This document shows positions 6,952-15,667 of a DNA stretch of 61,834 nucleotides, piece by piece. Origin of the DNA: Sphingobium jiangsuense (GTDB lineage Bacteria > Pseudomonadota > Alphaproteobacteria > Sphingomonadales > Sphingomonadaceae); NCBI RefSeq assembly GCF_014196495.1, contig NZ_JACIDT010000022.1:1-61834 (forward strand), read 5' to 3'. A model generated the notes under the pieces. The model was not told where the DNA came from. It worked only from the letters and a program-made list of their open reading frames with translations, and did no database searches. Made by a program: the position numbers and the translations under genes. How positions within the stretch are numbered: position 1 is the stretch's first letter; each line of letters starts with the position of its first letter.

Positions 6952-7484
6952 TGGCCAAAAAAAAACGGGGGAAAGCGCGGGCCAAAAAACTCGCGGCGCT
7001 GGACGGAAAAATCCGCCCGACCGATGAACAGCAGCAGCGAGGCCAGTTCGTAACCGCTGGCGCCTCTGTCCGCCGCGTCCCGGTCATCGAGACGCTGCAC
7101 AAGACCGGGAGGCTGTCCGAGGACGAATATCGCGCGCTGGGCTATTACCGGGATCAGGCCAGCCTCGCGGACAGGTCTCCCACGCGGTCCTGTCTGGACG
7201 AGCATATCGGCGGTGGTCAGGGCCACGGACCCGGCGCTGCGGTCATATCGGCGATGCTGGAGACGGCCCGGATGGAGCGTGATCTGGGTAGCCTGCGCGA
7301 CATAGCCCGCGCTGTCGCTGTCGATGACATGAGCCTCAGCCAGTGGTGCATCAGCCAGTATGGAGGCCGGGAGCGCTACAACGGCAAGGGCGAGTTCGTG
7401 GCGATGGTGCCGAATTTTGAAAGGAAAGCGATGAAGGTGGCGATCCTTGATATTCGGATGGCGGCGAGGAGGATTGTGCGATGA
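6951..7484 (+). CDS. Hypothetical protein at the end of the early operon
   Basis: 177 aa. The very basic N-terminus (MAKKKRGKARAKKLAALDGK) suggests nucleic-acid binding. The middle has VIETLHKTGRLSEDEYRALG, and the C-terminal helix MSLSQWCISQYGG resembles an HTH. Its place before the late genes would suit a late regulator or antiterminator, but no family signature supports that. It is coupled to the next gene by a 4-bp overlap. Confidence 0.55.
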   Translation: MAKKKRGKARAKKLAALDGKIRPTDEQQQRGQFVTAGASVRRVPVIETLHKTGRLSEDEYRALGYYRDQASLADRSPTRSCLDEHIGGGQGHGPGAAVISAMLETARMERDLGSLRDIARAVAVDDMSLSQWCISQYGGRERYNGKGEFVAMVPNFERKAMKVAILDIRMAARRIVR

Positions 7485-8044
7485 CGATCTATGGTCGCCA
7501 GTCCGCTTGGAAAGGACTGGTCCCGTTCTTCGAGGCCGGGAAATTCTGCGCTCGCGCCACCTGTGAGACGTGTGGCGGTCATAACACCTGGAGGTCCGAA
7601 CGCGGCGGCGATCCGTCCATATCCGTAAAGCGCGCCCGCCAGTCAGGGTGGAGGCTTGGGCGGATCACGTGTCCTGATTGCGTGGCAAAAGCGAAGGAGA
7701 AGAAAGTGAACACGAAGGCAAACGTCACACCGATAAAGGCTGATACCCAGATCCCCAGCCCAGACGCCCGCCAGAAGCGGCGAGACGCTCATGAGCTTAT
7801 CGCATTGGCGTTCGACTTGGCTAATGGGATCTACAAGGATGGGTACTCTGACGCGCGCATCGCCAAGGAAACCGGGCTGTCGGAAGATTGGGTAGCCAAG
7901 CGCCGTGAAGATGAGTTCGGCCCACTGAAGGAGCCGGATGAATTGGCAGCGCTGCGGGCTGAACTGGTCGGTGCCGCGCAAACGATTGCGCAGGTGCAGG
8001 CCAAGTTCGAGGCGCTGAGCAAAAAGATGGGATGGGCCGCTTGA
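7481..8044 (+). CDS. Zinc-ribbon plus HTH-like phage protein
   Basis: 187 aa. CETCGG (about 29-34) and CPDC (about 64-67) form a likely zinc ribbon. The middle (DGYSDARIAKETGLSEDWVAKRRED near 125-150) looks like a helix-turn-helix, and the C-terminus is a coiled coil. It probably binds DNA or RNA as a late-gene regulator. It is the last gene before a strong terminator, which is where phage late regulators usually sit. Specific function is unproven. Confidence 0.55.
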   Translation: MTIYGRQSAWKGLVPFFEAGKFCARATCETCGGHNTWRSERGGDPSISVKRARQSGWRLGRITCPDCVAKAKEKKVNTKANVTPIKADTQIPSPDARQKRRDAHELIALAFDLANGIYKDGYSDARIAKETGLSEDWVAKRREDEFGPLKEPDELAALRAELVGAAQTIAQVQAKFEALSKKMGWAA

Positions 8045-8096
8045 CAGCTTGCGGTAAATATCGCAACACATAGCCATCGTGTCGAATTGCGACTTC

Positions 8097-8126
8097 AAAG
8101 GCTGGCCCTAACGGGCTGGCCTTTTT
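8097..8126 (+). terminator. Intrinsic terminator between early and packaging genes
   Basis: A 12-bp stem (8097-8108 with 8113-8124, loop TAAC) includes two G-U pairs and ends in a T run (8122-8126). The G-U pairs become mismatches on the other strand, so it should act rightward only. The HNH Shine-Dalgarno begins a few bases later. Confidence 0.75.
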
Positions 8127-8142
8127 GCGTTGGAGGTGGATC

Positions 8143-8460
8143 GTGCGGAGGCGGCCATCTGTTCAGGTCCAGCCTCAACGTGTCGAGAGACTGCGTGGGC
8201 GCAAGGCTGTCGAGCAGAGGAAGCGCAGGCTGCAAGCGGAGCCGCTCTGCCGGGACTGCAAGGCCAAGGGCATCATCAGGGCCTCGACCGTGCCCGACCA
8301 TATCAAACCGCTCGCATTGGGCGGCACGGACGAGGACAGCAACATTAGGTGCCTATGTGGCCCCTGCCATGAGGCACGGACCGCCGAGCAGTTCGGGCAT
8401 CGGCAAAAGGCCCGGATCGGACCTGATGGATGGCCTGTTGTTGAGAGCCGGTCGCAATAA
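8143..8460 (+). CDS. HNH endonuclease, packaging-associated
   Basis: 105 aa from GTG 8143, after Shine-Dalgarno GGAGGTGG; a TTG at 8125 would lie within the terminator. The HNH core is VPDHIKPLALGGTDEDSN (about 49-66), with zinc Cys pairs CRDC before it and CLCGPCHEART after it. HK97-like phages carry an HNH nuclease next to the terminases, where it helps terminase cut concatemers at cos sites. The same role is inferred here from its position just before the small terminase. Confidence 0.85.
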   Translation: MRRRPSVQVQPQRVERLRGRKAVEQRKRRLQAEPLCRDCKAKGIIRASTVPDHIKPLALGGTDEDSNIRCLCGPCHEARTAEQFGHRQKARIGPDGWPVVESRSQ

Positions 8461-8575
8461 TGGGAGGGGGTGGGTCAAAGTTGGAGGCCTTCCGGACGGG
8501 AAACCGGCGCCTCCCCTCCGAACCATTGCTAACACAGTTTTTCGGTCGCGCGCGGGCGCGCAGTGAGGTGGCTTG

Positions 8576-9043
8576 ATGGCTCGAAAGCAGCGCGTCGACA
8601 GCACCACTGCGAAGGTCGCGATCATGACCAAGGCGGCGCTTGATTTGCAGCCCCCGGCGCATGTGCGGATGGACGACGAGGACCACCCTTATTGGGCGTC
8701 GGTGCTGGCGGAGTTCGCCCGGTCTGAGTGGACGAACCACCAGCTCGAACTGGCGGCGATGCTGGCGCGGACAATGGCCGACATGGAGCGTGAACAGTAT
8801 CTGCTGCGTCAGGAGGGTTCGGTGATGGCGACGGAGAAAGGCACACCGGTCGTCAACCCGCGCAAGGCCATCGTCCAGATGCACGCAGGCACGATCCTGT
8901 CGATGCGCAAGAGCCTGAGCCTCCATGCTCGCGCCCAGCAGGGTGAGGCGCGCGATGTGGCGAAGCGGCGGGCGCAGGCGAAGGAAACCGAGGCGGGCAA
9001 TCCGCTCGACGATGATCTGCTGGCGAGGCCTTCAGTCCAATGA
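8576..9043 (+). CDS. Phage terminase small subunit, P27 family
   Basis: 155 aa from ATG 8576. The helical layout fits P27-type small terminases: a DHPYWASVLAEFARSEWTNH core near 38-57 and NPRKAIVQMHAGTILSMRKS near 97-116, which form the oligomerisation bundle. It recognises phage DNA and loads the large subunit. It overlaps the large-terminase start by 4 bp. A 115-bp gap before it holds no gene. Confidence 0.75.
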   Translation: MARKQRVDSTTAKVAIMTKAALDLQPPAHVRMDDEDHPYWASVLAEFARSEWTNHQLELAAMLARTMADMEREQYLLRQEGSVMATEKGTPVVNPRKAIVQMHAGTILSMRKSLSLHARAQQGEARDVAKRRAQAKETEAGNPLDDDLLARPSVQ

Positions 9044-10566
9044 CGCGCGGCGAGAAGGTTATAGCCTTCATCGAACGATATTGCGTCGTGCCGGAGGGCA
9101 AGTTGGTCGGGCGCCCATTGCGCCTGGAGCCGTTCCAGAAGGACTTCATCCGGGCGGTATACGACAACGAGGCGGGGACACGGCGGGCGATCCTGTCGAT
9201 CGCGCGGAAGAACGGAAAATCCGGCCTGATTGCCGCGCTCATCCTGGCGCATCTGGTTGGTCCTGAAGCTCGGTTGAATGCTCAGATTGTCAGCGGTGCC
9301 CGCTCGCGTGATCAGGCGGCGGTGGTATTCGGCCTCGCCAGCAAGATGGTGATGCAGAGTCCCGCCCTGTCGAAGATTGTCCGCATCGTCCCGTCGAACA
9401 AGCGGCTGATCGGCCTGACGATGAATACAGAGTACAAGGCGCTGGCGGCGGAAGGGAAAACCGCGCACGGCCTCAGCCCGGTTGTTGTGGTCCTGGACGA
9501 ACTGGGACAGGTGCGCGGACCTTATGATGCTTTTGTGGAGGCGCTGGAAACCGCGCAGGGCGCGTATGATGATGGCCTGCAACTAGTAATTTCCACGCAG
9601 GCCCCGACTGACGCGGATATGCTGTCGATCTGGATAGATTCCGCGATCAGAACCGAGGACAAGAACACGATCTGCCACGTTTACGAGGCGGACAAGGAAG
9701 CTGATTTCATGGATCGGAAGGCATGGGCGGCGGCCAATCCGGCCCTCGGCTCATTCCGGTCCGATGTCGAGATGGAGCAGGCGGCGACACGCGCGACGCA
9801 GATGCCATCATTCGAGAACAGTTTCCGCAACCTGTATTTCAACCAGCGCGTCAACGTGGTGCAGGCGTTCGTGTCGCCGTCGGTCTGGAAACGCGGCAAT
9901 CTGCCGGTCGATGACGAGGTATTCCTGCGAGGCCCTGTCTATGGCGGCCTCGATCTGTCGGCCACAACCGACCTTACCGCCTTCGTTCTGACGGCGCGGG
10001 ATGGTGATGGCGTCCTGCATGTCCGCCCTTATTTCTGGATGCCGCAAAACAAGATCGCGGAAGCCACCAATCGGGACAAGGCACCCTATGATATCTGGGT
10101 GCGCGAAGGGCTGCTGCGCACGACGCCGGGGCAGGTCATCGATTATGCGTTCGTCGCGCGTGATATCGGCGTTCTGACGGCCGATCTGCCGATCGCGAAG
10201 ATCGGCTTCGACCGCTGGCGGATGGACCGAATGCAGAGCGCTCTCGACGCTGCGGAGGTGATGCTGCCTCTTGAGGCGTTCGGACAGGGGTTCGTGAGCA
10301 TGTCCCCAGCGCTCGATGCACTGGAGGCGGATCTATTGCAGAGCCGCCTGCTGCACGGCGGGCACCCGGTGCTTGCTCACTGTGCGCACAACGCGATTGC
10401 GGTGACGGACCCGGCTGAGAACCGGAAATTGGACAAGTCGAAAGCAACCGGCCGCATCGATGGGATGGTAGCGCTGGCGATGGCCGAAGGAGTTGAGGCG
10501 ATGTACCAGGAAGCGCCCAGCTTTTCGCCGTGGGATGATCCCGATTTTTCATTGGTGCCGGCATGA
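9040..10566 (+). CDS. terL: Phage terminase large subunit
   Basis: 508 aa. The ATPase half has a Walker A-like ARKNGKSG (about 54-61) and Walker B VVVVLDELGQ (about 148-157). The C-terminal nuclease half has the RNase H-like YGGLDLSATTDLTAF near 302 as its first acidic site. It pumps DNA into the prohead and cuts it. Length and motif order fit the HK97-type Terminase_1 family. It is coupled by 4-bp overlaps to the small subunit and to portal. Confidence 0.9.
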   Translation: MTRGEKVIAFIERYCVVPEGKLVGRPLRLEPFQKDFIRAVYDNEAGTRRAILSIARKNGKSGLIAALILAHLVGPEARLNAQIVSGARSRDQAAVVFGLASKMVMQSPALSKIVRIVPSNKRLIGLTMNTEYKALAAEGKTAHGLSPVVVVLDELGQVRGPYDAFVEALETAQGAYDDGLQLVISTQAPTDADMLSIWIDSAIRTEDKNTICHVYEADKEADFMDRKAWAAANPALGSFRSDVEMEQAATRATQMPSFENSFRNLYFNQRVNVVQAFVSPSVWKRGNLPVDDEVFLRGPVYGGLDLSATTDLTAFVLTARDGDGVLHVRPYFWMPQNKIAEATNRDKAPYDIWVREGLLRTTPGQVIDYAFVARDIGVLTADLPIAKIGFDRWRMDRMQSALDAAEVMLPLEAFGQGFVSMSPALDALEADLLQSRLLHGGHPVLAHCAHNAIAVTDPAENRKLDKSKATGRIDGMVALAMAEGVEAMYQEAPSFSPWDDPDFSLVPA

Positions 10567-11816
10567 GATTGTGGCCCTTCTCCCGCAGCACGGAAACGCG
10601 CAGCGCGAGCATAGAAAACCCGACCGTGCCGGTGAGCGCGGCGAACTTCCTGTCGTTCTTCGGCGTGCAGTCGGGCAATCTGCCGGTGGTGACGATCGAC
10701 AGCGCGCTCACCGTGCCTGCGGTCTCGGCCGCCGTGACCTTTCTGGCGTCGAGCCTCGCCAATCTGCCGCTGCATGCCTACCGGGCTACAAAGGACAGCG
10801 GGGAGCGGACGGGCGGCACCCTGCAACGCATTCTGAACGAAGCGCCGAACGACGAATGGTCATCCTTCGGCTGGCGCAAATATTTCTGGTCGCAGGTCTT
10901 TACCGGCGGGCGCGCGTTCTCGTGGATTGAGCGCGCGGGGAACACGGTCATCGGCATCTGGCCGATGGACCCGGCGTCCACGCAGGTTAAACTGGTCAAT
11001 GGCCGCCGCGTCTACACCTTCGGCGGGGTGAAGGACTATCCGGCGGCGGACGTGATTGACGTTCCGTTCCTGCTTAAGCGCGATCAGCTATCCTCCTATA
11101 GCCCGATCGTCATGGGCGCGAAGGCGATCCAGCTCGCGCTGGCGATGAACGACTATGGCAGCAATTTCTTCGCGGGCGGCGGGGTGCCGCCCCTGTCCCT
11201 GACTGGCCCCTTGCCGACCGGCCCCGATGCGATGAAGCGCGCCCAGGGCGACATCATGCGGTCGATATCGACGGCGCGAGAGAGCGACAGCCCGATCTTC
11301 CCGATCCCGCCGGGCTATGAGCTGAAACAGGTCGGTTTCGATCCGGACAAGGGCCAGATGACCGAGGCCCGGCTGTTCCAGATACAGGAGATTGCGCGGG
11401 TCTATAATATCCCGCCCGTGTTCCTTCAGGACTTGAGCCGGGGGACCTTCGCGAATGTCGAGCAGCAGGATTTGCACCTGATCAAGCACCTTATCGCACA
11501 GTGGGCGAAGGCCTTCGAGGATGAATTGAACCTCAAGCTTTTCGGGGCCGCGAACAACCGTCGCTATGTTGAGCATTCGCTGGATGGCCTGATGCGCGGT
11601 GATTTCCTTGGGCGGATGCAGGCGATGGCAATGGGTGTGCAGAATGGGCTCTTGATGCCGGATGAAGCGCGCGCGCTCGACAACCGGCCCGCCGATCCCT
11701 CAGGCAACGGGGCGCGGCTCTACATGCAGGGCGCAATGGCGCCGCTTGGCACGAACACCTATGGCGACCAGACGGACGCCGCCAATAATGGAGGCGTTGA
11801 TGACGCTGGAAACTGA
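10563..11816 (+). CDS. HK97-family portal protein
   Basis: 417 aa, a typical portal length. VPAVSAAVTFLASSLANLPL (about 47-66), the NDEWSSFGWRKYFWSQ region and FADVEQQ-like FANVEQQDLHLIKHLIAQW near 298 are hallmarks of phage portal proteins. Twelve copies form the ring at one capsid vertex for DNA entry and tail attachment. It overlaps terminase by 4 bp and the protease start by 17 bp. Confidence 0.9.
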   Translation: MRLWPFSRSTETRSASIENPTVPVSAANFLSFFGVQSGNLPVVTIDSALTVPAVSAAVTFLASSLANLPLHAYRATKDSGERTGGTLQRILNEAPNDEWSSFGWRKYFWSQVFTGGRAFSWIERAGNTVIGIWPMDPASTQVKLVNGRRVYTFGGVKDYPAADVIDVPFLLKRDQLSSYSPIVMGAKAIQLALAMNDYGSNFFAGGGVPPLSLTGPLPTGPDAMKRAQGDIMRSISTARESDSPIFPIPPGYELKQVGFDPDKGQMTEARLFQIQEIARVYNIPPVFLQDLSRGTFANVEQQDLHLIKHLIAQWAKAFEDELNLKLFGAANNRRYVEHSLDGLMRGDFLGRMQAMAMGVQNGLLMPDEARALDNRPADPSGNGARLYMQGAMAPLGTNTYGDQTDAANNGGVDDAGN

Positions 11817-12390
11817 GCGTCGCTCGCTGGTTCTGCCGGTCGAACGGCGCGCCGATGGCGACGGCAAAGGCAACACGGTCGCGGGCTATGCGGTCGTTTT
11901 CGACAGCGAGGCGGATATTGGCGGATATTTCCGCGAGAAGGTCGCGCGGGGAGCCTTCACCGAGTCGCTCAAGACCTCTGACGTTCTCGCCTATTTCGAT
12001 CATGACCGGGGGCGCGTGCTGGGCCGGTCCAGCGCTGGCACGCTCCGCCTCACGGAGGACGACAAAGGGCTGGCGGTGGAGATCGACCTGCCAGACACCA
12101 CCGATGGCCGCGATGTGCGCGAGCTTATCGACCGGGGCGACATTTCCGGGATGAGCTTCGGCTTTATCGTGACCCGACAGGAATGGGACGAAACCGTCGA
12201 TCCCCCCACCCGCACCATCCACGCGGTTGAATTGCGCGAGGTCAGCATCGTTTCTGAACCGGCATACGGAGATACGTCCATCGCCTTGCGTTCGCGTGAT
12301 GCCGCGCGTCAGGAGCAGCGCGAACACCCGGCCAAGCGCCGCGTTGATGCGCGCCGCGCCGCGATGGAACAGCGTTTCCGCCGCATCTGA
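11800..12390 (+). CDS. HK97-family prohead protease
   Basis: 196 aa from ATG 11800, with GGAGG just upstream; an ATG at 11788 is in frame. GYAVVFDSEADIGGYFREKV near 28-47, YFDHDRGRVLGRSSAGTL near 66 with the catalytic His, and ISGMSFGFIV near 112 with the nucleophile Ser match the U35/S78 fold. It matures the capsid by removing the delta domain of the major capsid protein. Its gene order between portal and capsid is canonical. Confidence 0.9.
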   Translation: MTLETERRSLVLPVERRADGDGKGNTVAGYAVVFDSEADIGGYFREKVARGAFTESLKTSDVLAYFDHDRGRVLGRSSAGTLRLTEDDKGLAVEIDLPDTTDGRDVRELIDRGDISGMSFGFIVTRQEWDETVDPPTRTIHAVELREVSIVSEPAYGDTSIALRSRDAARQEQREHPAKRRVDARRAAMEQRFRRI

Positions 12391-12456
12391 TTCCCCGGCG
12401 ACCGCCGGAGGCCGTGAGGGGCTGAAAACCTCGCCATCACATGAGGAGTGAAAACC

Positions 12457-13719
12457 ATGAGCCTTGCAGATTTGCAGGAAAAGCGCGGTCGTCTTGTTAC
12501 CGAGGCCCGCGCCGCCCTTGAGGAAATCAAGAGCAACACCGACGAAAGCCGCGCTGCCGAACTGGAACAGCGTCATGACGCGATCATGGCCGAGTTCGAC
12601 CAGGTGGAGGCGAACATTGCGCGCGAAGAGCGTGTCGCCGCCGCCGAAGCCCGCGCTGCCGAGGCCCGCGAGCGCAACCGCCCCCACCAGCCCAATGGCG
12701 AAGCGCGCGGACAGGATCAGGGCGAGACGGTCGAGTATCGCACCGCCTTCGCCAAGGCGCTGTGCGGCCCGCTTGAGGACCTGACGGCGGAAGAGCGCGC
12801 CGTCCTGCAACAGGGGCGCGCCGAGTTCCGCGCTCAGACGGCAGGGACCACGACAGCGGGCGGCTTCACCGTCCCGACCGAACTGGCGAACCAGATCATC
12901 AAGTCGATGCTGGCCTATGGTCCGATGTATGACCCCGGCGTCACCACCGAGATGGTGACGGCCAGCGGCAATCCGATCAAAATCCCCACCGTCGATGATA
13001 CGGCCGTGACTGCGGAAAAGCACACCGAGGCCACCGCGCTGACCGATGACGGCGGCAAGGACGTGACCTTCGGCCAGAAGTCGCTCGATGCCTATGCCTA
13101 CGACACCGAGTTCGTCCGCTGGTCGTGGGAGCTGGATCAGGACAGCATCTTCAATATGGAGGCGCTGCTGGGCCAGCTGCTGGGCGAGCGTCTTGGTCGC
13201 ATCGCCAACCGCGAACTGACCATCGGCGACGGGACTGGCGATCCGAACGGGATTGTCACGGCTTCTTCGCTGGGTGTCACCACCGCGTCGGCCACCGCCG
13301 TTACGGCGGACGAGTTGCTGGACCTGATCCACTCGGTAGATCCGGCCTACCGGATCGGCCCGAAGGTCGGCTTCATGTTCAACGACAGCACGCTGAAGGC
13401 GATCCGCAAGCTGAAGGACGGGCAGGGTAATTTCCTCTGGCAGATGGGCGACGTTCAGAAGGGCGTTCCCGGCAGCCTGCTGGGCTATAATTACCACATC
13501 AATCAGGCTATGGGTTCCATCCCCGCCGCTGCCGCCGCCACCCGCGTCGCGCTGTTCGGCGATTTCGGCAAATATTTCGTCCGGAAGGTCGGTTCGCCGG
13601 TCATCGGCGTGTTGCGCGAACGCTTCTGGCCCGACATGGGAATCGCCGGTCTGATCCGCTTCGATGGTGAATTGGGCGATACCGCCGCCGTCAAGCACAT
13701 GATCACGAAAGCTACCTGA
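12457..13719 (+). CDS. HK97-family major capsid protein with delta domain
   Basis: 420 aa from ATG 12457, preceded by GAGGAG; GTG 12448 is in frame but less likely. Residues 1 to about 100 are a charged coiled coil (delta domain) acting as internal scaffold and removed by the protease. The HK97 fold follows: AGTTTAGGFTVPTELANQII near 127, the P-domain helices, and AVTAEKHTEATALTDDG near 183. It ends in typical IAGLIRFDGELGD...AAVKHM. There is no separate scaffold gene. Confidence 0.9.
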   Translation: MSLADLQEKRGRLVTEARAALEEIKSNTDESRAAELEQRHDAIMAEFDQVEANIAREERVAAAEARAAEARERNRPHQPNGEARGQDQGETVEYRTAFAKALCGPLEDLTAEERAVLQQGRAEFRAQTAGTTTAGGFTVPTELANQIIKSMLAYGPMYDPGVTTEMVTASGNPIKIPTVDDTAVTAEKHTEATALTDDGGKDVTFGQKSLDAYAYDTEFVRWSWELDQDSIFNMEALLGQLLGERLGRIANRELTIGDGTGDPNGIVTASSLGVTTASATAVTADELLDLIHSVDPAYRIGPKVGFMFNDSTLKAIRKLKDGQGNFLWQMGDVQKGVPGSLLGYNYHINQAMGSIPAAAAATRVALFGDFGKYFVRKVGSPVIGVLRERFWPDMGIAGLIRFDGELGDTAAVKHMITKAT

Positions 13720-13725
13720 TCAGGG

Positions 13726-13755
13726 AGGGCGGGGTTAGCCCCCCGCCCTTTTCTT
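13726..13755 (+). terminator. Terminator-like hairpin after the capsid gene
   Basis: An 8-bp perfect stem, GGGCGGGG (13727-13734) with CCCCGCCC (13741-13748) and loop TTAGCC, is followed by TTTTCTT. It lies seven bases after the capsid stop. It may attenuate downstream transcription so that capsid is made in excess over connector proteins. Confidence 0.75.
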
Positions 13756-13791
13756 GAATGGCGTGCGCGCCCTTCCAGAAAGGAGCATCCC

Positions 13792-13971
13792 ATGAAGGTA
13801 AAGATGTTGGTGAGCGTTGCGGGTGCCGATTATGCGCTGGCGCCGGGCGATGAACATGAATTCTCGGCAGCCGAAGCGAAGAATATGATTGAGGCAGGTT
13901 ATGCCGTGCCCGTTGCCGCCGAAAAGCCGGAAACCGCCGCCAAGAAAACCCTCGCGAAAGAAACGCGCTGA
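13792..13971 (+). CDS. Small hypothetical protein between capsid and connector
   Basis: 59 aa with Shine-Dalgarno AAAGGAG and ATG 13792. MKVKMLVSVAGADYALAPGD starts a small beta-rich domain seen at this position in many siphophages, followed by the helix AAEAKNMIEAGYAVPVA and a Lys/Ala tail. It may be a small head-decoration or assembly factor, but the function is not established. Its stop overlaps the connector start (TGATG). Confidence 0.6.
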   Translation: MKVKMLVSVAGADYALAPGDEHEFSAAEAKNMIEAGYAVPVAAEKPETAAKKTLAKETR

Positions 13972-14495
13972 TGTGGTTCCCAGCCCCGGATGCCGAACCA
14001 GTCACACTGGACGAGGCGAAAGCGCAGTTGCGCATCCTCGAAACCGATCAGGACGCGTTGATTTCGCGCCTGATCAGTGCGGCGCGGGCCTATTGCGAGG
14101 CCTATACCGGGCAACTGTTCGCCTCGCGCGACCTTGAGCTTGCCTCGGAGAGTTTCGCGGGTTTGGAGCGCCTGCCGGTTGCTCCGGTCACTGCCGTGAC
14201 ATCGATCGGCTATGTTGATAGCGCAGGCGAGGCCCAGACGCTTGACGCCTCGGTCTATGAGGTTCGGCTGAACGAATATCCGGCCTCGATTGTGCTGGCT
14301 CCCGGCCAGTCGTGGCCTGCCACGCAGAGCGGATCGCGCATTGCGGTGAATGTCACCGCCGGGCGCGCGCCGGAAGATGTGAAGCACGCAATCCTGCTGC
14401 ACGTCGCAGAGAGCTTCGAGCGGGCCGAGAACGTCCCGGCGGAACGCTGGACGGCAGTTGACTGCCTGCTGGCCAACCACCGGGTGTATTTATGA
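13971..14495 (+). CDS. Head-tail connector protein, gp6-like
   Basis: 174 aa. VTLDEAKAQLRILETDQDAL near 11-30 and LISAARAYCEAYTGQLF near 34-50 match the gp6/gp15-type connector family, which forms a ring below the portal. The C-terminal half, with PEDVKHAILLHVAESFERAE near 136, is the conserved helical end. It is coupled by 4 bp to the head-closure gene. The gene order supports the call. Confidence 0.85.
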   Translation: MWFPAPDAEPVTLDEAKAQLRILETDQDALISRLISAARAYCEAYTGQLFASRDLELASESFAGLERLPVAPVTAVTSIGYVDSAGEAQTLDASVYEVRLNEYPASIVLAPGQSWPATQSGSRIAVNVTAGRAPEDVKHAILLHVAESFERAENVPAERWTAVDCLLANHRVYL

Positions 14496-14818
14496 AAGCG
14501 GGGCCGCGTAATCGCCGGATCAAGTTCGAGCGGTTCACCGAAACGCGCGACGCCTATAACGAGCCGGTCAAGGTATGGTCCGAGCATTGCAGGGAATGGG
14601 CCGCCGTCTATTTCGGCAGCGGGTCCGAGCAGCGCGAGGCCGCGCAGACGCAGGGGGCGCAGGCGGCCAGCTTTGAGGTGCTGTCGAACAGCAAGACGCG
14701 GGCAGTCACGGTGATGGACCGCATCCTGTTTGACGGCGGCGTATGGGACATCCGATCGATCGCGCCGATTGGCCTCAACCGAGGCGTGAAATTCAACGCT
14801 GTGCGGGCGGTGCCGTGA
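14492..14818 (+). CDS. Phage head-closure protein
   Basis: 108 aa, typical of SPP1 gp16-like head-closure/adaptor proteins (about 110 aa). The start, GPRNRRIKFERFTETRDAYN (about 3-22), and VKVWSEHCREWAAVYFGSGS are characteristic, as is the terminal WDIRSIAPIG. The ring closes the filled capsid below the connector. Overlaps of 4 bp and 1 bp link it to both neighbours. Confidence 0.8.
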   Translation: MKAGPRNRRIKFERFTETRDAYNEPVKVWSEHCREWAAVYFGSGSEQREAAQTQGAQAASFEVLSNSKTRAVTVMDRILFDGGVWDIRSIAPIGLNRGVKFNAVRAVP

Positions 14819-15243
14819 TGGCGAGGAAATCGGGTCGGATCGAAGGCTTTCGTGAAGCCTCGCGGCAACTGAACACCATGAGCAAGGCCATGGCGCGGAG
14901 CATCGGCAAGCGTTCGCTGGCGTTCCCCGCCGAAATATTGGCACGCGCGGTTCGGGCGAATGTCGTTCCGCACAACCTCACCGGTGAAACCTATGAGAGT
15001 GTCGATGTCGAACCGGCCAAGCAGAAGCGCGGCGTCGCCGTTCAGGTCGTGCTCGCGGATATAGCCGGCGTTCAGTTGGAGTTCGGCAATGAGGACCAAA
15101 TAGCGACGCCGGTTTTTCGTCCCGCCATCGATGCGAAGATGCGGGAAATGCAGGATGTTTTCGCCATTGCCCTTACCAGCGAGATCGATGACGGGGTAAT
15201 CCGCAAAGCGAAGCGCGACGCCCGCAGGGCGGCGAAGGGATAG
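14818..15243 (+). CDS. HK97 gp10-like tail-completion protein
   Basis: 141 aa from ATG 14818, which shares a base with the previous TGA. FREASRQLNTMSKAMARSIG (about 10-29) followed by LTGETYESVDVEPAKQKRG and LEFGNEDQIATPVFRPAID near 83 match the HK97-gp10 family, in which a conserved E(F)GN...PA(F/R)P motif marks the C-terminal part. It takes part in joining head to tail. Its position between head-closure and DUF3168 genes fits. Confidence 0.8.
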   Translation: MARKSGRIEGFREASRQLNTMSKAMARSIGKRSLAFPAEILARAVRANVVPHNLTGETYESVDVEPAKQKRGVAVQVVLADIAGVQLEFGNEDQIATPVFRPAIDAKMREMQDVFAIALTSEIDDGVIRKAKRDARRAAKG

Positions 15244-15247
15244 CATC

Positions 15248-15664
15248 ATGGATTTTCAGGCCGGGCTGCTGGCCCGATTGCTTGCGGACCCGGCGGTCAG
15301 CGGCATTGCCGGAACGCGCGTCCACTGGCTGGATCGCCCGCAGGCCGAGGCTCTGCCCGCGATCAGCTTGCAGGTCATCAGCGACCCGCGTCCTCAGCAT
15401 CTAAAGGGGTTCGATGGCGCGCGCGATACGACCGTGCAGGTCGATTGCTGGGCCGCCAGCTATGGCGAGGCGCTGGCGCTGGCCCGCGCCAGCATAGCTG
15501 CGCTTGCCCCACCGGCAACGATTTCGGGGAAGCGCTTCGGAGGCACGCAGGTCATCGGCCAGCGCGACCTTGGCGAGACGGTCGGCGGCGTCGGTTCTCG
15601 CTCAGGCGGAACATTCATCCACCGACAATCGGTGGATTTTCTTGTACGTCATATAGGAGATTGA
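15248..15664 (+). CDS. DUF3168 tail-completion protein (gp17-like)
   Basis: 138 aa. MDFQAGLLARLLADPAVSGI is typical of DUF3168, as are AGTRVHWLDRPQAEALPAIS and the VQVDCWAASYGEALALARA segment near 65. The family corresponds to the SPP1 gp17 tail-to-head joining protein. It lies four bases after gp10-like and four before the tail-tube gene. Confidence 0.8.
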   Translation: MDFQAGLLARLLADPAVSGIAGTRVHWLDRPQAEALPAISLQVISDPRPQHLKGFDGARDTTVQVDCWAASYGEALALARASIAALAPPATISGKRFGGTQVIGQRDLGETVGGVGSRSGGTFIHRQSVDFLVRHIGD

Positions 15665-15667
15665 AAA

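Noticed and set aside
11533..13698. Long leftward open frame of 721 aa opposite portal, protease and capsid
   Set aside because: It is the antisense shadow of GC-rich coding DNA, with no domain, no ribosome-binding site and full overlap with strongly supported capsid genes.
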